Of a DNA stretch of 64,000 bases, positions 60,026 through 64,000 are shown piece by piece. This stretch comes from JAEXOD01 sp963663265. GTDB lineage: Bacteria > Bacteroidota > Ignavibacteria > Ignavibacteriales > Melioribacteraceae. The translations under genes were made by a program, and so were the position numbers. The stretch lies in assembly GCA_963663265.2 (NCBI GenBank), contig CAXXXM010000001.1, positions 682,001 through 746,000 on the forward strand, read 5' to 3'. The notes beneath the pieces are model-generated. The model was not told the origin of the DNA. It ran no database searches and saw only the letters and a list, made by a program, of their open reading frames with translations. Every line of letters begins with the position of its first letter. Position 1 is the stretch's first letter.

Positions 60026-62641
60026 ATGAAAAATATTTTTTATATATTAATTTTGCTCCCTGCTTGTTTGTATGCTAATCCGCATTACAAAAACAGCAGG
60101 GATTCTTTGTTTTTAAACAGTCAAAATGTGGTTGACACTACTTTTCAAAATACATCGATTGATTCTCTTGCTGTTTCTGATAGCGTTAAAACTGATGATG
60201 ATTTGGATGGAGTTATTATTGCTACTGCAAAAGACTCTTTAACGTTTAATGTTGCTAAAAAGAAGATGTATTTATATGGTACGGGCAATATCACTTACAA
60301 AGAAAGTGAACTTAGTAGTGGTTTTATTGATGTTGATTTTACAACAAATGATGTTAAGGCTGAAGGAAGAAAAGATACAACAGGTGGTACAGAAAAAATA
60401 GTTGAAACGCCGGTTCTAAAGGATGGTGGCGAAACATATGAGGGTGCCCGATTGAAATACAACTTTAAATCGAAAAAAGGGTTTATTTCAATGGCAAAAA
60501 ATAAAATGGATGAAGTTAGGTATGAAGGAGAAAAAGTTAAAAAAGTAGATAAAGATACTTATTTTATTGAAGATGGTATTTATACTACTTGTAATGCTGA
60601 TACTCCGCATACTCATTTTTCTGCTCAACAGATGAAGGTTATTGCTAAAGATAAAATTATTGCCAAATGGATATTTATGTATATTGGCGGCGTTCCTTTG
60701 CCAATACCTATTCCATTTGCAGTATTTCCAACAGAAAGTGGGAGAAGATCTGGAATAATTATTCCTTCTTATGGTACTACTGCCGACCAGGGACAGTTTT
60801 TTAGAAACTTTGGATACTATTGGGCAATTAGTGATTATTTGGATTTTTCTCTTACAGGTGATTATTATACTCGTGGTGGGTATGGAATTGCAGGGCGAAC
60901 TCGGTATGCAAAAAGATATTCTTTTTATGGTAATGTTTATGGTAAGTATTCTAAAAGTTTTACAGGTGAATATGGTGATCCCGATAGAACAGAAAATAAG
61001 TATTGGACATTAAACGTTAATCATCAACAGACAATTAACCCGACTACTAATTTAAGCGTTAATTTGAATTTCAGCTCAACTGATTATTATAGAGCAAACA
61101 GCTTTAATATGGATGATTTGTTGAAACAATACATCACTTCTAATGCAACATTAAATAAACGGTGGGAAGAAAGTGGCAACAGTATGAGCATTAGTTATTC
61201 GAGAACTCAATCTCTTCAAGATGGCGACTTTACAGAATACCTGCCAACTTTTAATTTTAATAAAAGCTTTGAATATCCTTTTAGAAATGAATCTGCAACA
61301 GATAGAGAATTGAAATGGTATGAATATATCGGTTATAATTATAGTGGAAAGTTTAATAATAAAAGGGTTAAAACCGGTAGTAATTTAAATGTTAGAGGAG
61401 GTATTGAACATGATTTGAGTATCTCGGCTTCCCCAAAGGTTGGATATTTTACCATTTCCCCATCTATCAGTTATAGTGAAAAATGGTATAATAAAAGAAT
61501 TTTGAAAGAGTATTCATACAATGACTCAACTGGTAATGATGGTGTGATTGTAATAGATTCTGCCGGTACTTTAATTACAAAAGACAAAAAAGAAATAAAT
61601 TCTGTAAGAACTTTTAGTCTCTCAGTTTCTGCTTCAACAAAAATTTATGGTATGATGCCAATAAACAATTTTGGTATAGATGCCTTTCGCCATACGGTTA
61701 CTCCATCTATTAGTTATAGTTATCAGCCTGATTTTTCCACTAAATTCTGGAATTATTATGACAATGCTTATGGAAGATTTGGAGAACAAGAAAGATATGA
61801 CAAGTTTAGTCAAGAAATATTTGGTGGTGTAGGAAGTGGTCAAAGTCAATCATTAAATTTTAGAGTGGGGAATATATTTGAGGTTAAAACATTAAAAAAT
61901 CCAACCGATACTACCTCCGAAGCAAAAAAATATACGCTTTTGAATTTGGATTTTGGTGTTTCTTACAATTTCGCTGCTGATTCGTTAAAGTTTTCTGAGC
62001 CATATATTTCTGCTCGTAATCAAATAGGTGAATATGTTTCATTAGATTCAAGGGCTTCATTTTCGCTTTATGATTATGAGAATAATAGAACTGTAAATAA
62101 GTTTTTATATAAACAGGGAAAAGGATTATTAAGACTTACTAATTTTTCCGTATCTCTTTCTTCAACACTTTCAGGTGAAAAATTATCGGGAAGCAAAGCT
62201 GTAAAAGATAAGCAAAAAGAAGGGGAGCAAGGTGATGAAGAAGCACAATTTAAAAGCAGCGATTATATTGCCTTATATGATGAACAACCCCCTGATTTTG
62301 AAATTCCTTGGTCTTTAGTTCTTGGGTTTTATTATAATTATAATAAAAGCAACCCTAATCACACATATGAGCTGATGACTTTAAATCTTAGTGGTAGTGT
62401 AAGTATTTCTGAAAAGTGGAAGCTTACTTTAAGGGGAACATATGATTTTCAAACCCATCAAATATCTGCTCCTCAAATAACTATAAATAGAGATTTGCAT
62501 TGCTGGGAAATGAATTTTTCATGGAATCCTTTGGGACGATACAGAGGCTTCAATTTTGAAATTAGAATGAAAGCCCCAGAGTTAAGGGATATTAAAGTAA
62601 CAAAAACTCAAGGACAAGGATTATACAGCGGGATTAGATAA
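60026..62641 (+). CDS. lptD: LPS-assembly outer membrane protein LptD
   Basis: 871 residues. Signal peptide (~1-17). N-terminal OstA/LptA-like beta-jellyroll (~65-230; KKKMYLYGTGNITYKESEL, IYTTCNADTPHTHFSAQQMK), then a large C-terminal beta-barrel (~240-871; PIPFAVFPTESGRRSGIIIP, strands rich in Tyr/Phe). LptD inserts lipopolysaccharide into the outer leaflet; it works with the lipoprotein LptE, which is not next to it. The Cys pairs used in enterobacteria are not conserved. Its presence shows that the organism builds LPS or a similar lipid. Confidence 0.9.
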   Translation: MKNIFYILILLPACLYANPHYKNSRDSLFLNSQNVVDTTFQNTSIDSLAVSDSVKTDDDLDGVIIATAKDSLTFNVAKKKMYLYGTGNITYKESELSSGFIDVDFTTNDVKAEGRKDTTGGTEKIVETPVLKDGGETYEGARLKYNFKSKKGFISMAKNKMDEVRYEGEKVKKVDKDTYFIEDGIYTTCNADTPHTHFSAQQMKVIAKDKIIAKWIFMYIGGVPLPIPIPFAVFPTESGRRSGIIIPSYGTTADQGQFFRNFGYYWAISDYLDFSLTGDYYTRGGYGIAGRTRYAKRYSFYGNVYGKYSKSFTGEYGDPDRTENKYWTLNVNHQQTINPTTNLSVNLNFSSTDYYRANSFNMDDLLKQYITSNATLNKRWEESGNSMSISYSRTQSLQDGDFTEYLPTFNFNKSFEYPFRNESATDRELKWYEYIGYNYSGKFNNKRVKTGSNLNVRGGIEHDLSISASPKVGYFTISPSISYSEKWYNKRILKEYSYNDSTGNDGVIVIDSAGTLITKDKKEINSVRTFSLSVSASTKIYGMMPINNFGIDAFRHTVTPSISYSYQPDFSTKFWNYYDNAYGRFGEQERYDKFSQEIFGGVGSGQSQSLNFRVGNIFEVKTLKNPTDTTSEAKKYTLLNLDFGVSYNFAADSLKFSEPYISARNQIGEYVSLDSRASFSLYDYENNRTVNKFLYKQGKGLLRLTNFSVSLSSTLSGEKLSGSKAVKDKQKEGEQGDEEAQFKSSDYIALYDEQPPDFEIPWSLVLGFYYNYNKSNPNHTYELMTLNLSGSVSISEKWKLTLRGTYDFQTHQISAPQITINRDLHCWEMNFSWNPLGRYRGFNFEIRMKAPELRDIKVTKTQGQGLYSGIR

Positions 62642-62642
62642 A

Positions 62643-63122
62643 ATGAAAAATAATTATTTATTAGATGGAAATAATATTATTCATAAAATGCCCAAACTTT
62701 CCAAGCTTGCCAAAAAACAAGACCAACATACACGGGAAAAGCTTGCATTCTTAGTTGATAGATATTTTGCAAATAAAAACATTAAATGTACTTTGTTTTT
62801 TGATGGTTTTGTCAAAGACGCTATCAAAACTAATAAAATTAAAATTCAATACTCAAATAATAAAACTGCTGATGAATTGATAAGGTTAGAAATAGAAAGG
62901 GCAGCTAATCCAAAGTTATATACAATTATTTCTTCTGATAATGATATAACCGAATTAGCTAAGGTTTGTAGTTGCAAAATAGTTAAAAGTGATGAGTTTG
63001 TAAAACTACTTGATAATTCAAATGAACCAAAAGCTGCCGAAATTGAAGAAAAGGAAATTATTACTAAGTTAAATAACGAAGATTGGATAAAGTGTTTTAA
63101 TGAAGGAAGTAAATTATTATGA
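62643..63122 (+). CDS. NYN-domain (YacP-like) nuclease-fold protein
   Basis: 159 residues. PIN-like NYN fold: YLLDGNNIIHKMP (~5-17) with the first Asp, TLFFDGF near 51 and IISSDNDITELAK near 98 with further acidic residues of the metal site. YacP/NYN proteins are RNases (Rae1 in Bacillus). Length is typical. ATG is 2 bp after the LptD stop; the stop overlaps the next start (ATGA). Confidence 0.9.
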   Translation: MKNNYLLDGNNIIHKMPKLSKLAKKQDQHTREKLAFLVDRYFANKNIKCTLFFDGFVKDAIKTNKIKIQYSNNKTADELIRLEIERAANPKLYTIISSDNDITELAKVCSCKIVKSDEFVKLLDNSNEPKAAEIEEKEIITKLNNEDWIKCFNEGSKLL

Positions 63123-64000
63123 AAAAAAAAATAACTATATTAGCAATTGTATTTATGTATTGTTTTATGAGTGAGGTATATTGTATGGATGTTAATGGTG
63201 TTAAAGATTCTATTTTGGCTATTATTAATGCAAACAAAGGTGATTTTGCAGTTATATTCAAAGAACTAAAAGGGAATAATTCAATTTTAATAAATGAAAT
63301 GGAAATGTTTCATACTGCAAGCACAATGAAAACTCCGGTAATGATTGAACTATTCAAACAAATTGATGAGGGGAAATTTTCCCTCGATGATAGTATTTTA
63401 GTTAAAAATGAGTTTAAAAGTATTGTTGATAGTTCTTTATATAGTATGGATATTTCACGTGATAGTGGTGAATCCATGTACGAGTTTTTAGATAAAAAAA
63501 CTACAATTGAATTTCTTACAAATAAAATGATTACCGAAAGTAGTAATCTGGCGACAAATATTTTAATAGATTTGGTTGGTGCTAAAAATGTAAATAATAC
63601 CATGCATGTTTTTGGGGCAAAAGATATGCAGATATTACGTGGTGTAGAAGATATAAAAGCTTTTGATTTAAATTTAAACAATATGACAAATGCTGTTGAT
63701 ATGGCATTAATTTATGAACTTTTATATATGGGCAAAGCTGGACAATTAAACAGCTGCAAAAAAATGATTGAAATTTTACAACAACAAAAGCATAATGATA
63801 TAATTCCTAACTTCTTACCAAAAAGTGTTGTTGTGGCACATAAAACCGGTTCAATTACAAAAGTGGTGCACGATTGTGCTATTGTTTATCCTCCAAACGG
63901 TAAAGATTATATACTTATTTATTTATCAAAAAATGTTGAATCCAATGCTATAAGTACTGAAATAGGAGCTAAAATATCTAAACTTATTTACGATTTTGTA
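63119..64000 (+). CDS. Class A beta-lactamase-fold serine hydrolase (3' end outside window)
   Basis: 294 codons are visible, open to the end of the window, starting at ATG 63119 in the ATGA overlap with the NYN gene. Signal peptide (~1-22). Active-site serine in TASTMKT (SxxK), SSN triad in TESSNLATN, and KTG in VAHKTGSITK. This is the PF13354 layout. The Glu of the omega loop (ExxLN) is not clear: the region reads RGVEDIKAFDLNL. It could be a true beta-lactamase or a related serine hydrolase of unknown substrate. The genome neighbourhood (LptD, NYN) gives no hint of a resistance island. Confidence 0.88.
   Translation, partial: MKKKITILAIVFMYCFMSEVYCMDVNGVKDSILAIINANKGDFAVIFKELKGNNSILINEMEMFHTASTMKTPVMIELFKQIDEGKFSLDDSILVKNEFKSIVDSSLYSMDISRDSGESMYEFLDKKTTIEFLTNKMITESSNLATNILIDLVGAKNVNNTMHVFGAKDMQILRGVEDIKAFDLNLNNMTNAVDMALIYELLYMGKAGQLNSCKKMIEILQQQKHNDIIPNFLPKSVVVAHKTGSITKVVHDCAIVYPPNGKDYILIYLSKNVESNAISTEIGAKISKLIYDFV

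Overview
The window looks like a chromosome segment from an AT-rich member of the Bacteroidota/Chlorobiota group, most likely Ignavibacteria-like. Four large secreted proteins end in a type IX secretion (T9SS) sorting domain of the 'NYPNPFNPxT' kind. There is also a membrane pyrophosphatase, LptD, and a tRNA gene with a Bacteroidota-type promoter. The assignment rests on these family signatures, not on a database search.

Layout. 1-8 kb: rluD (5' cut), ilvE, a secreted alkaline phosphatase, an MlaE permease, a receiver-cyclase on the minus strand, and hppA. 8-14.4 kb: an accessory stretch with intergenic repeats, an intact IS3-family element, an AAA ATPase with an orphan sugar-phosphate transferase, and a Y1 (RAYT-type) transposase among ten REP-like hairpins. 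14.4-23.3 kb: three T9SS surface proteins. 23.3-30 kb: a secreted C1 peptidase, tRNA-Leu(CAG), SRP RNA, a double GNAT protein, an N-formylglutamate amidohydrolase gene carrying a tRNA-like insert, and a NagB/PIG-L fusion. 30-41.7 kb (minus strand): a biotin-dependent carboxylase pair, two secreted PepF paralogues around an IMPDH/GMP-reductase gene, another T9SS protein, a VOC protein and an amylase. 41.8-44.9 kb: two PLP sulfur-amino-acid enzymes. 44.9-51.7 kb: a tight housekeeping operon (pgeF, EamA, folB, folK, deoxynucleoside kinase, GT9, Ppx, saccharopine reductase). 51.8-57 kb: MCP, porin, MCP. 57.2-64 kb: an envelope operon (GnnA-like oxidoreductase, LEA lipoprotein, ROK kinase, LptD, NYN nuclease, class A beta-lactamase-fold protein, 3' cut).

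The most unusual signal lies in the non-coding DNA. Many gene 3' ends abut arrays that keep a strict 7-bp period while the 7-bp word changes along the array. Into and around these sit at least four other repeat families: a movable terminator hairpin, a MITE-like 165-bp double-hairpin element, CGCTGG-centred palindromes, and the REP hairpins. One palindrome repeat was split by the IS and the empty site can be read off a second copy. The N-formylglutamate amidohydrolase gene appears to have absorbed the 3' third of a tRNA in frame.
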